Below, in pieces: positions 1 to 8,022 of a stretch of DNA of 13,782 nucleotides (position 1 is its first letter; the number at the start of each line of letters is the position of its first letter). The stretch spans positions 1-13,782 of the forward strand of contig JBMNSK010000038.1 in the NCBI GenBank assembly GCA_050945155.1, in the 5' to 3' direction. The DNA comes from JBMNSK01 sp050945155 (GTDB taxonomy: Bacteria; Actinomycetota; Coriobacteriia; Coriobacteriales; Eggerthellaceae). The notes beneath the pieces are model-generated. The model made no database searches. It was not told the DNA's origin and worked only from the letters and a program-made list of their open reading frames with translations. The translations under genes were made by a program, and so were the position numbers.

Positions 1-607
1 GCTTCATAAGGCTTGTATGGAACGGGCCAGAAACCGCAAGGGGAATACACCGCTTTGCACCAGATTCTTTCGCAAGGTCTGAAGCATAGGAAACTGCAGC
101 TTTCTCTCCTGAAATAACAATCTGCCCGGGGCAGTTATAGTTTGCCACTTCGACAATACCGCGCGTGCGCGCATTCTTGCAGGCCGTACGCACCGCCTCA
201 GCATCCAGACCTAAGATTGCAACCATAAGGCTATCGATGCCCTTTGCAGCATCTGCCATTGCCTGACCACGATAGGCGGCAAGCTTGACAGCATCAGCAG
301 GGTCAAAAACACCCGCAGCAGCCAAGCTTGAGTATTCACCTAAGCTTAACCCGCAAAGATACGAAGGGTGTATGCCTCGTGCTTTCAATACAGCCGTTGT
401 TGCGATAGCGAAACTGACCATGCAGGGTTGGGTATTGCGTGTGTCCTCAAGCTCTTCAGCAGAGCCGGAAAAACAGAGATCGCGCCAAGTATGTGTGGGA
501 TCTATAAGGTCAAAAGTTTGGCGAAAGATCTCTTCGTGTTCATAGAGATCCTTTCCCATCCCCTCATGTTGGCTTCCCTGCCCCGCATAAACAAATCCTA
601 GTTTCAT
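1..607 (-). CDS. fabD: Malonyl-CoA:ACP transacylase, C-terminus off the left edge
   Basis: Transfers malonyl from CoA to acyl carrier protein in cytoplasmic type II fatty acid synthesis. The visible 202 residues begin MKLGFVYAGQGSQ, the usual FabD start, with Shine-Dalgarno AAGGGAG just before the ATG at 607. The nucleophile elbow GLSLG is at residues 86-90 (Ser88), the substrate-carboxylate arginine is in YRGQAM (Arg113), and the catalytic histidine is in SGPFHT (His197). FabD proteins are usually about 300-310 residues, so roughly a third lies beyond position 1. It is the last visible gene of the acpP-accCDA-fabK-fabD run and lies 81 bases after fabK. No frameshift or stop was seen in the visible part. 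The family call is very secure. Confidence 0.97.
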   Translation of the reverse strand, partial: MKLGFVYAGQGSQHEGMGKDLYEHEEIFRQTFDLIDPTHTWRDLCFSGSAEELEDTRNTQPCMVSFAIATTAVLKARGIHPSYLCGLSLGEYSSLAAAGVFDPADAVKLAAYRGQAMADAAKGIDSLMVAILGLDAEAVRTACKNARTRGIVEVANYNCPGQIVISGEKAAVSYASDLAKESGAKRCIPLAVSGPFHTSLMK

Positions 608-634
608 GAATCTCCCTTAACAGTGAAACGAACG

Positions 635-656
635 CGCTTCGTCTACCTACGAAGCG
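635..656 (-). other. Short inverted repeat in the fabK-fabD gap
   Basis: An 8-bp perfect stem (CGCTTCGT with ACGAAGCG) around a 6-base loop lies in the 81-base gap between fabK and fabD. On the minus-strand transcript it is followed by only a weakly U-rich stretch (CGTTCGTTTC), so it is not a convincing full terminator. It could be an mRNA processing or stability hairpin, or a partial attenuator before fabD. Confidence 0.35.
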
Positions 657-688
657 TACGAATCCAAGAAATCGCCTTAAAAACCAGC

Positions 689-1639
689 CTAGAGCGGTTC
701 AGACTCAAGTTGGCGAAGTCGGTCTTCAGCTCCCCGATAAATCTCTTCGAAGATCTCTGCGAGCGGCTTAATCTCGTTGACCATACCCGCAACTTGACCA
801 GCCATAAGAGATCCGGTCTTTACGTCTCCGTCAAAAACGGCACGACGCAAGGCACCGAGCGTATACATTTCCAACTCTTCTTTTGTAGCTCCTGCCTTTT
901 CCTGCTTGAGGTATTCGCGCGACTGGGGGTTTTTGATTTCCCGTACAGGAACACCGGCAAAGCGACCAATGATCGTTGTCGAAGAATCTTTTGCTTTAAG
1001 AACCTGGTCCTTATAGTTTTCGTGTATGGGGCATTCTTCAGAAACCAAGAGGCAGGTGCCCATCTGTGCACCGACAGCTCCCAAAGCGCGTGCGGCAAGA
1101 TACTGGCGGCCGCTTGCAATACCCCCTGCAGCGATGACAGGTAAGGAGAATTCTTCCATGGCGTCAACTACCTGTGGCAGCATCGCCATGGTGGTAAGCT
1201 CGCCAACATGGCCGCCACTTTCCGTGCCTTCGGCAATAACTCCGTCAGCACCTTGACGAGCAACACGCCTTGCAAGCGCAACGGAAGGTACCACGGGAAA
1301 TACTTTGATGCCTGCTTCTTTCCACTGGTCAAGAAAGGCGCCTGGGTCGCCCGCTCCAGTGCTTACGATAGGAATCTTTTCATCAATGACAAGTTGTGCC
1401 TGGGCTTTGATGTCACGGTGCATCATCATGAGATTCACGCCAAAAGGCTTGTCGGTTAACTCTTTTGCGCGGTGAATCTCTTCTTTGAGTTTGTCCGTAT
1501 GCATACCACCTGCCGCAATCATGCCTAACGCTCCCGCGTTAGCTACGGCAGCAGCGAATTCACCGGTAGCAATATTGGCCATTCCACCTTGGATGAAGGG
1601 GTAACGTATCCCCAGAATTTCATTGAGCATTTTTGTCAT
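689..1639 (-). CDS. fabK: Enoyl-ACP reductase II, FMN-dependent (FabK)
   Basis: Carries out the last reduction of each fatty-acid elongation cycle (trans-2-enoyl-ACP to acyl-ACP) using FMN in a TIM-barrel of the nitronate monooxygenase/2-nitropropane dioxygenase fold. The start IRYPFIQGGMA, the run VFPVVPSVALARRV near residues 113-126, GGHVGELTT with His144 (same number as the catalytic-region histidine of pneumococcal FabK), PVIAAGGIASG and GSLMAGQVAG are all FabK-like. Length is 316 residues from the chosen ATG at 1639. In-frame GTG (1645) and TTG (1648) codons lie just upstream, and the GAAGGGA Shine-Dalgarno could serve GTG or ATG; ATG was chosen because family proteins start close to this point. 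It sits between accA (75-base gap) and fabD. FabK enzymes are insensitive to triclosan, unlike FabI. The function is secure; the exact start is less so. Confidence 0.95.
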   Translation of the reverse strand: MTKMLNEILGIRYPFIQGGMANIATGEFAAAVANAGALGMIAAGGMHTDKLKEEIHRAKELTDKPFGVNLMMMHRDIKAQAQLVIDEKIPIVSTGAGDPGAFLDQWKEAGIKVFPVVPSVALARRVARQGADGVIAEGTESGGHVGELTTMAMLPQVVDAMEEFSLPVIAAGGIASGRQYLAARALGAVGAQMGTCLLVSEECPIHENYKDQVLKAKDSSTTIIGRFAGVPVREIKNPQSREYLKQEKAGATKEELEMYTLGALRRAVFDGDVKTGSLMAGQVAGMVNEIKPLAEIFEEIYRGAEDRLRQLESEPL

Positions 1640-1714
1640 ATGCACCAAATCCCTTCTTCAATCAAAGCTTTGACCTTGCAATACCGGCCTCTTCGCACGT
1701 ATCGACCACCTGTC

Positions 1715-2506
1715 CTAAGCACGAAGCGCAAATCGCTCAAAGCGCTCGCGACGCGTGTCTATCAGTTCTTGAGCACTTAAAGAGTTCAAACGAATTACCT
1801 GAGGAGCTAAAGCCTTGTCCAACTCCAAAAAGACTTCGGCCGGGTTGTTCTGTGCGCCGCCATACGGTTCTTTCACCACTTCGTCAGCCACACCGGCTTC
1901 CAAAAGAAAGTCTGAGGTAAGTTTCATAACCTCAGCCGCTTCTTCGTGTCGTTCGGCGTCTTTCCAGAGAATAGAGGCAAAACCTTCAGGTGAAAGAATT
2001 GAGTAAATGGCATTCTCAAGCATGATGACGTAGTTCGCCACTCCCAAAGCAAGCGCACCGCCGCTTCCACCTTCACCGATGATGACGGCAATAACAGGAA
2101 CTGAAAGTCCTGAGAACTGGGCAATGCATTCGGCGATTGCTTCACCTTGACCATGTTCCTCAGCTTCCACACCCGGATAGGCGCCTGGAGTATCAATAAG
2201 CGTGATTATGGGGCGACCGAATTTCTCAGCCTGGCTTGCTAGGCGCTGAACCTTGCGGTATCCCTCAGGAGAGGGCATACCGAAGTTATAGCGCAGATTG
2301 TCTTTGAGGTTGCTACCCTTTTGCTGGCCGATAACCGTGACCGGAATACCATGGTAGGAGGCAATACCGCCGATGATGCTCTCATCTTCTCCCCCACACC
2401 TATCTCCGGCAAACGCGATAAAGTCCGTGAAAAGATGGTCGATATAGTCGCGCGTATGCGGTCGATTATTGTCTCGTGCAAGTTTAACGTGATCAAATGC
2501 CTTCAT
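1715..2506 (-). CDS. accA: Acetyl-CoA carboxylase carboxyltransferase subunit alpha
   Basis: Alpha half of the carboxyltransferase that, with AccD, moves CO2 from carboxybiotin on AccB to acetyl-CoA to make malonyl-CoA. The crotonase-like core shows GGEDESIIGGIASY (39-51), IDTPGAYPGVEAEEHGQG (about 104-121), the oxyanion-hole region GEGGSGGALALG (144-155) and ISPEGFASILW-like LSPEGFASILW (171-181). At 263 residues it is shorter than E. coli AccA (319); the missing part is the N-terminal helical segment, as in some other Gram-positive AccA proteins, and the core is complete. Its ATG overlaps the accD stop as ATGA (2503-2506), which suggests translational coupling that would help keep alpha and beta subunits equal. 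The call is very secure. Confidence 0.97.
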   Translation of the reverse strand: MKAFDHVKLARDNNRPHTRDYIDHLFTDFIAFAGDRCGGEDESIIGGIASYHGIPVTVIGQQKGSNLKDNLRYNFGMPSPEGYRKVQRLASQAEKFGRPIITLIDTPGAYPGVEAEEHGQGEAIAECIAQFSGLSVPVIAVIIGEGGSGGALALGVANYVIMLENAIYSILSPEGFASILWKDAERHEEAAEVMKLTSDFLLEAGVADEVVKEPYGGAQNNPAEVFLELDKALAPQVIRLNSLSAQELIDTRRERFERFALRA

Positions 2507-3402
2507 CGTTTCACCTGCCCTGACGTATGAAGCTTCAGTATTTTGCCAAGCTCCGACCGTAAATCTGCACGCTCAACAACGGCGTCAAGAAAGCCGTCCT
2601 TATACAGGCTCTCAGCTCGCTGAAAACCCTCGGGAAGCTTCTCGCGAACCGTTTGTTCAATAACACGTGGACCAGCAAAACCGATAAGCGCATGCGGCTC
2701 TGCCAAAATAATGTCGCCTAAGCTTGCAAAACTTGCCGTAACGCCGCCGGTTGTCGGATGCGTCATCACCGAAACATAGAGCAGACCTGCCTCGCTGTGC
2801 CGGCTTATTGCTGTTGCGGTGCGAGCCATCTGCATGAGCGAATAAATACCCTCTTGCATACGCGCTCCACCACTAGCGCTGAAGATAATAAGGGGAAGTT
2901 TTTCCTCCGTAGCAAAATCAGCCGCACGGCATACCTTTTCGCCCACGGCCATACCCATAGAACCCATCATGAACCTGCTGTCTAAGACACATACGACGCA
3001 GGGGTTCTCTTGGATACTGCCCCGTATACAAACAGCCGCATCATGAAGTCCTGTTGCCTTACGCAGGTCTTCAAGTTTTTCTTCATAGCCAGGAAAATTA
3101 AGAGGGTTGCCCCCTTGCAGATCTTGAGCAAGCTCGCGCCTGCCCTCTTTATCCATAACCAAATCAATGCGCTCGTCTGCCGTAAGAACACCATAGGCAC
3201 CGCAGAAGGGACAAACATGCAGGTTGTTCTCGTATGTTTCGTTCGGCATCATGCGTCCACACGAGGGGCACTTCGTAAAAAGTCCCTCGGGAACTTCGGT
3301 ATAGTTCGTCTTCTTTTCGCGGCTCTTTTTCGAAACCTCATCGCCGTACTTACGCATGGCATGGAGACGAATTTTTTGACGGGAGAAGGGGTTGTCAGCC
3401 AC
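2503..3402 (-). CDS. accD: Acetyl-CoA carboxylase carboxyltransferase subunit beta
   Basis: Beta half of the carboxyltransferase, 299 residues. It carries the AccD-type N-terminal zinc finger with Cys45, Cys48, Cys64 and Cys67 (CPSCG ... CPFCG), then the crotonase-like domain with FSASGGARMQEG, MTHPTTGGVTASFASLGD and ALIGFAGPRVIEQT, all typical AccD motifs. The start is GTG at 3402, overlapping the accC TAG stop by one base. The C-terminus overlaps the accA start. The extreme N-terminus before the finger (residues 1-40) is basic and lysine/arginine rich. In E. coli the AccD zinc finger can bind accA/accD mRNA and DNA; whether this one does is unknown. The assignment is very secure. Confidence 0.97.
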   Translation of the reverse strand: MADNPFSRQKIRLHAMRKYGDEVSKKSREKKTNYTEVPEGLFTKCPSCGRMMPNETYENNLHVCPFCGAYGVLTADERIDLVMDKEGRRELAQDLQGGNPLNFPGYEEKLEDLRKATGLHDAAVCIRGSIQENPCVVCVLDSRFMMGSMGMAVGEKVCRAADFATEEKLPLIIFSASGGARMQEGIYSLMQMARTATAISRHSEAGLLYVSVMTHPTTGGVTASFASLGDIILAEPHALIGFAGPRVIEQTVREKLPEGFQRAESLYKDGFLDAVVERADLRSELGKILKLHTSGQVKR

Positions 3403-4829
3403 TAGTCTTTACGCCTCCTCCACTTTTGTTTCATTTCTTCCGAAATGCCGAGAGCAATATCGAGCGTTTGCTGTTGTGCGGCAATGATGGCATCCGAGTG
3501 TTTCGCAATAAACTGCGTCGTATAGACACCCAAAAGGAATTCCCTCTTAAAGAAAATAACGTGCTCGAAGTCGAGATTCGTATGAACACCTTCGATGGTT
3601 ATTTCTTCCAGGGCACGCCGCATACGGCGAATAGCCTCAAGGCGCGTAGGTGCCCAGACAATAATCTTGCCAATCATTGAGTCGTAGTACGGACTGATAC
3701 TGCAACCCTGGTAGAGCGCCGTATCAATACGGGTGCCAAAACCACCCGGCAAATGCAAAAACGTGATATCGCCTGGTGAAGGTCTGAAACCATGCTCAGG
3801 ATCTTCGGCATTCACGCGACACTCAATAGCATGTCCGTTCAGGTGAATATCTTCCTGCTTATAGCGAAGGCTTAGCCCCGCCGCAATACGTATCTGCTCA
3901 CGCACGATATCGATGCCGGTAATGGCTTCCGTAATGGGGTGCTCCACCTGAATACGCGTATTCATTTCGATGAAGTAGAAGTGCTCCTGTAGGTCCATGA
4001 CGAATTCAACAGTGCCTGCAGAAACATAGCCAACTGCTTTTGCGGCGCGCACTGCAGCCTCACCCATGGCTTTGCGCGTTTCGGCACTTAAGATGGGACA
4101 GGGAGCTTCCTCTATCATCTTCTGGTTTCGTCTCTGGATGGAGCAGTCACGCTCTCCTAGGTAAATGACATTCCCCCGCTTATCGGCAAGAATTTGAATT
4201 TCTACATGCTTCGGATTTTCGACCAAGTGCTCGATATACATGCTGCCGTCGCCAAAGGCCGCTTCAGCCTCGGTTGAAGCCTTGAGGAATTCGTCAGCCA
4301 AGTCTTCCGGCTTGTACACGCGGCGCATTCCGCGCCCACCGCCACCGGCCGCAGCTTTTACCAAAAGTGGATAGCCAATTTCTTCAGCAAGCTTTTTGGC
4401 TTCCTCGGGACTTGAAACTACGCCTGGAGAACCCGGAACCACAGGCACGTTGTTGGCCTGCATGGCCTTACGCGCTTGAGCCTTGTTCCCCATCTGATCA
4501 ATGACGTCTCCCGAAGGTCCAATAAAGACCATGCCAGAAGACTCAACAAGGCGAGCAAATTCAGCGTTCTCTGAAAGAAGTCCGTAGCCTGGGTGTACAG
4601 CATCGCATCCTGTTTGGATGCCGGCTGCGATGATATTAGGCATGTTTAAGTAACTGTCTTTAAGCTGTGGTCCGCCGATACATACCGACTCGTCGGCAAA
4701 CTGCACATGAAGTGCGTCTTTATCAGCTGTTGAATAGACAGCAACTGTCTCGATGCCCATCTCTCTACAGCATCGTTCAATCCTCACGGCGATTTCGCCG
4801 CGATTAGCTATGAGTACTTTCTTAAACAA
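3402..4829 (-). CDS. accC: Biotin carboxylase subunit of acetyl-CoA carboxylase
   Basis: ATP-grasp enzyme that carboxylates biotin on AccB using bicarbonate and ATP. The N-terminus MFKKVLIANRGEIAVR matches the family exactly. Lys159, the glycine loop GGGGRG (162-167), Glu288, Asn290, Arg292 in EMNTRIQVEHPITE and Arg338 in ECRVN fall at the same residue numbers as the E. coli catalytic residues. Length is 475, about 25 more than E. coli AccC, the extra being a C-terminal tail that ends in a basic cluster (KQKWRRRKD). The start is TTG at 4829, six bases after the acpP stop, with only a weak Shine-Dalgarno (AGTAGG), so translation may depend on ribosomes finishing acpP. It shares one base with the accD start. 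No biotin-attachment domain is fused, so a separate AccB is required outside the window. Confidence 0.97.
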   Translation of the reverse strand: MFKKVLIANRGEIAVRIERCCREMGIETVAVYSTADKDALHVQFADESVCIGGPQLKDSYLNMPNIIAAGIQTGCDAVHPGYGLLSENAEFARLVESSGMVFIGPSGDVIDQMGNKAQARKAMQANNVPVVPGSPGVVSSPEEAKKLAEEIGYPLLVKAAAGGGGRGMRRVYKPEDLADEFLKASTEAEAAFGDGSMYIEHLVENPKHVEIQILADKRGNVIYLGERDCSIQRRNQKMIEEAPCPILSAETRKAMGEAAVRAAKAVGYVSAGTVEFVMDLQEHFYFIEMNTRIQVEHPITEAITGIDIVREQIRIAAGLSLRYKQEDIHLNGHAIECRVNAEDPEHGFRPSPGDITFLHLPGGFGTRIDTALYQGCSISPYYDSMIGKIIVWAPTRLEAIRRMRRALEEITIEGVHTNLDFEHVIFFKREFLLGVYTTQFIAKHSDAIIAAQQQTLDIALGISEEMKQKWRRRKD

Positions 4830-4835
4830 GAAGAC

Positions 4836-5063
4836 CTACTGGTGACTCTCGATATAGTTCACGATATCGCCAACAGTTTTGATATTTTCGAGCTCTTCGC
4901 TTGGAATCGATACGTCAAATGCATCCTCAAGCGCCATGGTGATTTCTACTGCGTCAAGGGAGTCGGCACCCAAATCATCGGTCAAAGAAGCCTCCAACGT
5001 AACGTCTTCCTCATCGCAAGCGATGGTGTCAACGATTACGTCGCGTACCTGTTCGAACGTCAT
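4836..5063 (-). CDS. acpP: Acyl carrier protein
   Basis: Small acidic carrier (75 residues) that holds growing acyl chains on 4'-phosphopantetheine. The attachment serine is Ser35 in LGADSLDAVE, and the helix II/III pattern (EITMALEDAFDVSIP) is standard. The ATG at 5063 is chosen because AAAGGAG lies five bases before it and MTFEQVRDVI aligns with the usual ACP start; an upstream in-frame ATG at 5099 would add 12 atypical residues and is rejected. It is the first gene of the acpP-accC-accD-accA-fabK-fabD run, so ACP and the malonyl-CoA supply enzymes are probably co-transcribed from the promoter near 5205. The call is very secure. Confidence 0.97.
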   Translation of the reverse strand: MTFEQVRDVIVDTIACDEEDVTLEASLTDDLGADSLDAVEITMALEDAFDVSIPSEELENIKTVGDIVNYIESHQ

Positions 5064-5204
5064 ACTTTCTCCTTTATTCTGCACGCGATAATAAAACATT
5101 GGAAAAGCCCCCGGCTGTATAAAACAGCTCCGAAAAACTAAATCTCCTCATCTAAAAAGAGTCCGGGATGAAATAGTTGGCTCCCCCGTAATTGTCTGAA
5201 TGTA
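5064..5204 (-). other. Leader region of acpP, with a small hairpin
   Basis: About 130 bases of presumed 5' untranslated RNA before acpP. It contains a GCTGT/ACAGC hairpin (5114-5128) followed on the RNA by GGGGGCTTTT, which is only faintly terminator-like. No known riboswitch consensus was recognised. No open frame with a ribosome site was seen apart from the rejected 12-residue extension of acpP. Confidence 0.3.
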
Positions 5205-5227
5205 ATTATAACCTTAACACCCAAAAG
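5205..5227 (-). promoter_or_regulatory. Candidate promoter of the acpP-acc-fab operon
   Basis: On the minus strand a perfect TATAAT (5205-5210) lies 142 bases upstream of the acpP ATG and downstream of the terminator that closes the previous operon. The best -35 is poor: TTTGGC about 16 bases upstream, so the promoter may be weak, activator-dependent or wrongly assigned. Transcription would begin near 5197 and give an untranslated leader of about 130 bases. Confidence 0.45.
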
Positions 5228-5254
5228 CCAAACACCTGAAGGGCGCTCTTACTC

Positions 5255-5299
5255 ATAAAAACGAAAACGCCTCTCTGAGAAAACTCCAGAAAAGAGGCG
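5255..5299 (-). terminator. Intrinsic terminator after the DUF1015 gene
   Basis: On the minus strand CGCCTCT (5293-5299) pairs perfectly with AGAGGCG (5268-5274) and is followed by TTTTCGTTTTT, the U-tract of a classical rho-independent terminator. It lies about 60 bases after the DUF1015 stop and just before the acpP promoter, separating the metA-metY-DUF1015 and acpP-fab transcripts. Confidence 0.85.
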
Positions 5300-5361
5300 A
5301 ATTCGTTTCGTATTATTTGAATTTTATGAGAACTGGTTCAATCAGAGTGCGCATCTTGCGC

Positions 5362-6669
5362 CTAGTCAGCCAACTCCTCAATGGGATGGATGAAAAGACC
5401 GCTGCGCAACTTCGGCTCAAACCAAGTTGACTTCGGCGGCATCAGCATACCCGCATCAGCTACCGCGAACAGCTCGCTCATTGCCGTCGGATACATTGCA
5501 AAAGCAACAGTTGCATCTTCATGATAACGGCGTTCAAGTTCGTGAAGACCACGAATGCCGCCAACAAAGTCGATGCGCTCGTCGGTACGGGGATCGCCGA
5601 TTCCCAAAACAGGCTGCAGAAGGAGGTTCTGCAACAGCGCAACATCGAGACTATCAACGGGATCATTGGGGATGATATCGGGGTTGATGGTCAAACGATA
5701 CCAGGTGCCATGTAAAAAGACTGATACCTGACCTTTTGCAGCAGGACGAATTTCGTCCTCGGAAATACCCTCCTGCCCGATAGTTTCGAGCGTTCCGATA
5801 TTTTCCATCTCCTCGATGAATTCTTCTTCGGAAAGACCATTCAAATCAGCAACAACACGGTTGTAATCAAACACGCGCAGTTCTTCATCGGCAAAAAGAA
5901 CGGACATAAAGTAGTCATAGCTTGCTGTATGGAGTGGTCGATTATCCACGTGCAAGTTGTTCTCGTCATGCGCCTTCAAAGGCAGTCCGCGCTCAGCACG
6001 CTCCTGCAAGGCAACCTTAACTGCAGCGGCTCCACGGTGGTGACCATCGGCAATATAGATACGATTGATTTTTGCAAATTCATCGCAGATGGTCTTGATG
6101 TCTTCATCATCACTGATGGCAAAACCGCGGTGACGAATACCGTCCTCACCCGTAAAGTCAAAGATTGGGTCGGTCTTTTTAATTTTCTCGTAGAGATCGG
6201 CAAGAGTCTGGTTAAAGCGATACGCCAAAAAGATAGGACCAGTATGAGCGGCGCAAGCACGAACATGCTTCACACGACCCGCTTCTTTTTCAGAGCGGGT
6301 GTTTTCGTGCTTCATAATGATGCCTTCGAGATAGTCATCAACGGATGTGAGTCCAACAAGACCCGTCTGGACACGACCGTCCATGGTGAGTTCATACAAA
6401 TAAAATTGTTCTTTGTCGTCCTGACGGTAATTTCCCGCAGCAATTGACTCACGCAGAAGACGGCCTGCCATCTCGTATACCTCATCAGGGTCAGAGGTTC
6501 CGGTAAGGAAGTGAACTTTAGGTTCATCGATGCTGATAAATGAAAGCGGATTCTTCTCAACAATTGCGCGTGCTTCTTCAACACTGTATACATCGTAAGG
6601 AAGAGACGAAAGGGTTTCCGCGTTTTCCTTAGAACAACGAAGTGCTGCAAAAGGCTTCAAATCTGCCAT
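5362..6669 (-). CDS. DUF1015 family protein of unknown function
   Basis: A full-length (435 residue) soluble protein of the DUF1015 family. Marks are the N-terminal LKPFAALR segment, SLPYDVYSVEEAR (22-34), KHENTR (120-125), IADGHHR (206-212) and the C-terminal PPKSTWFEPKLRSGLF. The paired histidines and conserved charged residues look like an active site, but the reaction is not established to my knowledge. Family members are often found beside serine biosynthesis genes (serA/serC) in other anaerobes; this is recalled, not checked. Here it lies 72 bases after metY on the same strand and before a strong terminator, so it is probably the last gene of a metA-metY transcript, pointing to amino acid metabolism. 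The ATG start has AAGGAG five to six bases upstream. No membrane segment or signal peptide is seen. Confidence 0.9.
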   Translation of the reverse strand: MADLKPFAALRCSKENAETLSSLPYDVYSVEEARAIVEKNPLSFISIDEPKVHFLTGTSDPDEVYEMAGRLLRESIAAGNYRQDDKEQFYLYELTMDGRVQTGLVGLTSVDDYLEGIIMKHENTRSEKEAGRVKHVRACAAHTGPIFLAYRFNQTLADLYEKIKKTDPIFDFTGEDGIRHRGFAISDDEDIKTICDEFAKINRIYIADGHHRGAAAVKVALQERAERGLPLKAHDENNLHVDNRPLHTASYDYFMSVLFADEELRVFDYNRVVADLNGLSEEEFIEEMENIGTLETIGQEGISEDEIRPAAKGQVSVFLHGTWYRLTINPDIIPNDPVDSLDVALLQNLLLQPVLGIGDPRTDERIDFVGGIRGLHELERRYHEDATVAFAMYPTAMSELFAVADAGMLMPPKSTWFEPKLRSGLFIHPIEELAD

Positions 6670-6741
6670 ATTTTCTCCTTCAAATCCAATGCAAACGAGA
6701 CGCGGTCAAACGCGCAGCTGGGGCTTGTAGCTCCCTACAGA

Positions 6742-8022
6742 CTAAAGATAGTCAAGCGCGTGGTCTAAGTCTGCAATTATATCCTGTGGATCTTCAATTC
6801 CACAGCTTAAACGCACTAGGTCTGAGGTTATACCACCTGCCAGCAATTCTTTCTCAGTCATTTGCTGATGGGTGGAGTTCGCCGGGTGGAGGATACAGGT
6901 TCGTGCATCAGCTACATGAGTGGCAATCTGAGCCATGCTGAGGTGGCTCATAAAGGTTTCAGCTGCCCTTCTACCACCCTTCGGCCCAAAGCTGACAACT
7001 CCACAAGATCCGTGAGGAAGATATTTCTGGGCAAAGCTGTATTCGCTGTCACTTGGCAAAGATGGGTGGCGCACCCAAGCAACTTTTGGATGGTTTTCCA
7101 AAAACTCTGCAATGCGCAAGCCGTTCTCACAGTGGCGTTCCATCCTGAGATGCAAGCTTTCAAGCCCGAGGTTTAAAAGAAATGCGTTTTGCGGCGACTG
7201 AATGGAACCGAAGTCACGCATCAGCTGAGCAGTTGCCTTGGTAATAAATGCACCCTCAAGGCCGAAGCGCTCGGTATAAACTACACCGTGATAGCTCTCG
7301 TCAGGTGTACAAAGCCCCGGATACCTATCGGGGTATTGCGTCCAGTCAAAACGCCCTGAGTCAACAATTGCTCCACCAACAGTCGCACCATGACCATCCA
7401 TATACTTTGTCGTGGAATGCGTCACGATATCAGCACCCCACTCAATCGGACGGCACTTTACGGGAGTTGGAAACGTATTATCTACAATGAGCGGAACACC
7501 GTGCGCATGTGCGGCATCAGCAAACCGTTCAATATCAAGAACGGAAAGTGCGGGATTCGCAATGGTTTCGCCAAAAACGGCCTTGGTATTCGGCTGAAAC
7601 GCCGCTTCGAGCTCTTCGTCGCTGCAATGAGGGTCAACGAAAGTGCTTTCGATACCCATACGCGCCATGGTGTGCTCAATGAGGTTAAACGTTCCACCAT
7701 AAATAGCACTGCTTGAAACAATATGATCACCAGCGCCGAGGATGTTAAAAAGCGAAAAGAAGTTTGCCGCCTGACCACTGCTGGTAAGCATGCCTGCAGT
7801 TCCGCCCTCCAACTCGGCAATTTTTGTAGCGACATAGTCGTTTGTCGGATTCTGAAGGCGCGTATAGAAATATCCCGCCTCATCAAGTGAGAAAAGCCTA
7901 CCCATATGCTCTGAAGAGTCATATTTCCAGGTCGTATTTTGATAAATGGGGATTTGTCGCGGCTCACCATCTTTTGGATGGTAGCCACCCTGTACACAGG
8001 TCGTGCCGAGTGATTCACTAAT
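6742..8022 (-). CDS. metY: O-acetylhomoserine sulfhydrylase, apparent AUU start
   Basis: PLP enzyme of the Cys/Met metabolism family that makes homocysteine from O-acetylhomoserine and sulfide. Visible motifs are TTCVQGGYHPKDGEPR (7-22), IPIYQNTTWKYDSSE (24-38), FYTRLQNPTND, VDNTFPTP (Asp181 to the pyridine nitrogen) and THSTTKYMDGHG with the PLP lysine Lys206. These numbers assume a start at the ATT at 8022, giving 426 residues, normal for MetY. The first ATG in frame (7905) would remove 39 residues of conserved N-terminus. Upstream in frame there is a TAA, so the start must lie between it and the conserved block; the only codon correctly spaced (9 bases) from the AAAGGAGG site is ATT, which shares one base with the metA stop. 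An ATG-to-ATT mutation, sequence error or small indel is the alternative. Function is secure; the start is inferred. Confidence 0.93.
   Translation of the reverse strand: MSESLGTTCVQGGYHPKDGEPRQIPIYQNTTWKYDSSEHMGRLFSLDEAGYFYTRLQNPTNDYVATKIAELEGGTAGMLTSSGQAANFFSLFNILGAGDHIVSSSAIYGGTFNLIEHTMARMGIESTFVDPHCSDEELEAAFQPNTKAVFGETIANPALSVLDIERFADAAHAHGVPLIVDNTFPTPVKCRPIEWGADIVTHSTTKYMDGHGATVGGAIVDSGRFDWTQYPDRYPGLCTPDESYHGVVYTERFGLEGAFITKATAQLMRDFGSIQSPQNAFLLNLGLESLHLRMERHCENGLRIAEFLENHPKVAWVRHPSLPSDSEYSFAQKYLPHGSCGVVSFGPKGGRRAAETFMSHLSMAQIATHVADARTCILHPANSTHQQMTEKELLAGGITSDLVRLSCGIEDPQDIIADLDHALDYL

Noticed and set aside
623..1144. Plus-strand frame opposite fabK
   Set aside because: It is antisense to a secure gene and has no domain features.
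5064..5099. Upstream in-frame ATG adding 12 residues to acyl carrier protein
   Set aside because: It lacks a ribosome site and does not fit the family start, whereas the ATG at 5063 has AAAGGAG.
5929..6447. Plus-strand frame opposite the DUF1015 gene
   Set aside because: It is antisense to a full-length conserved protein and its translation shows no family features.
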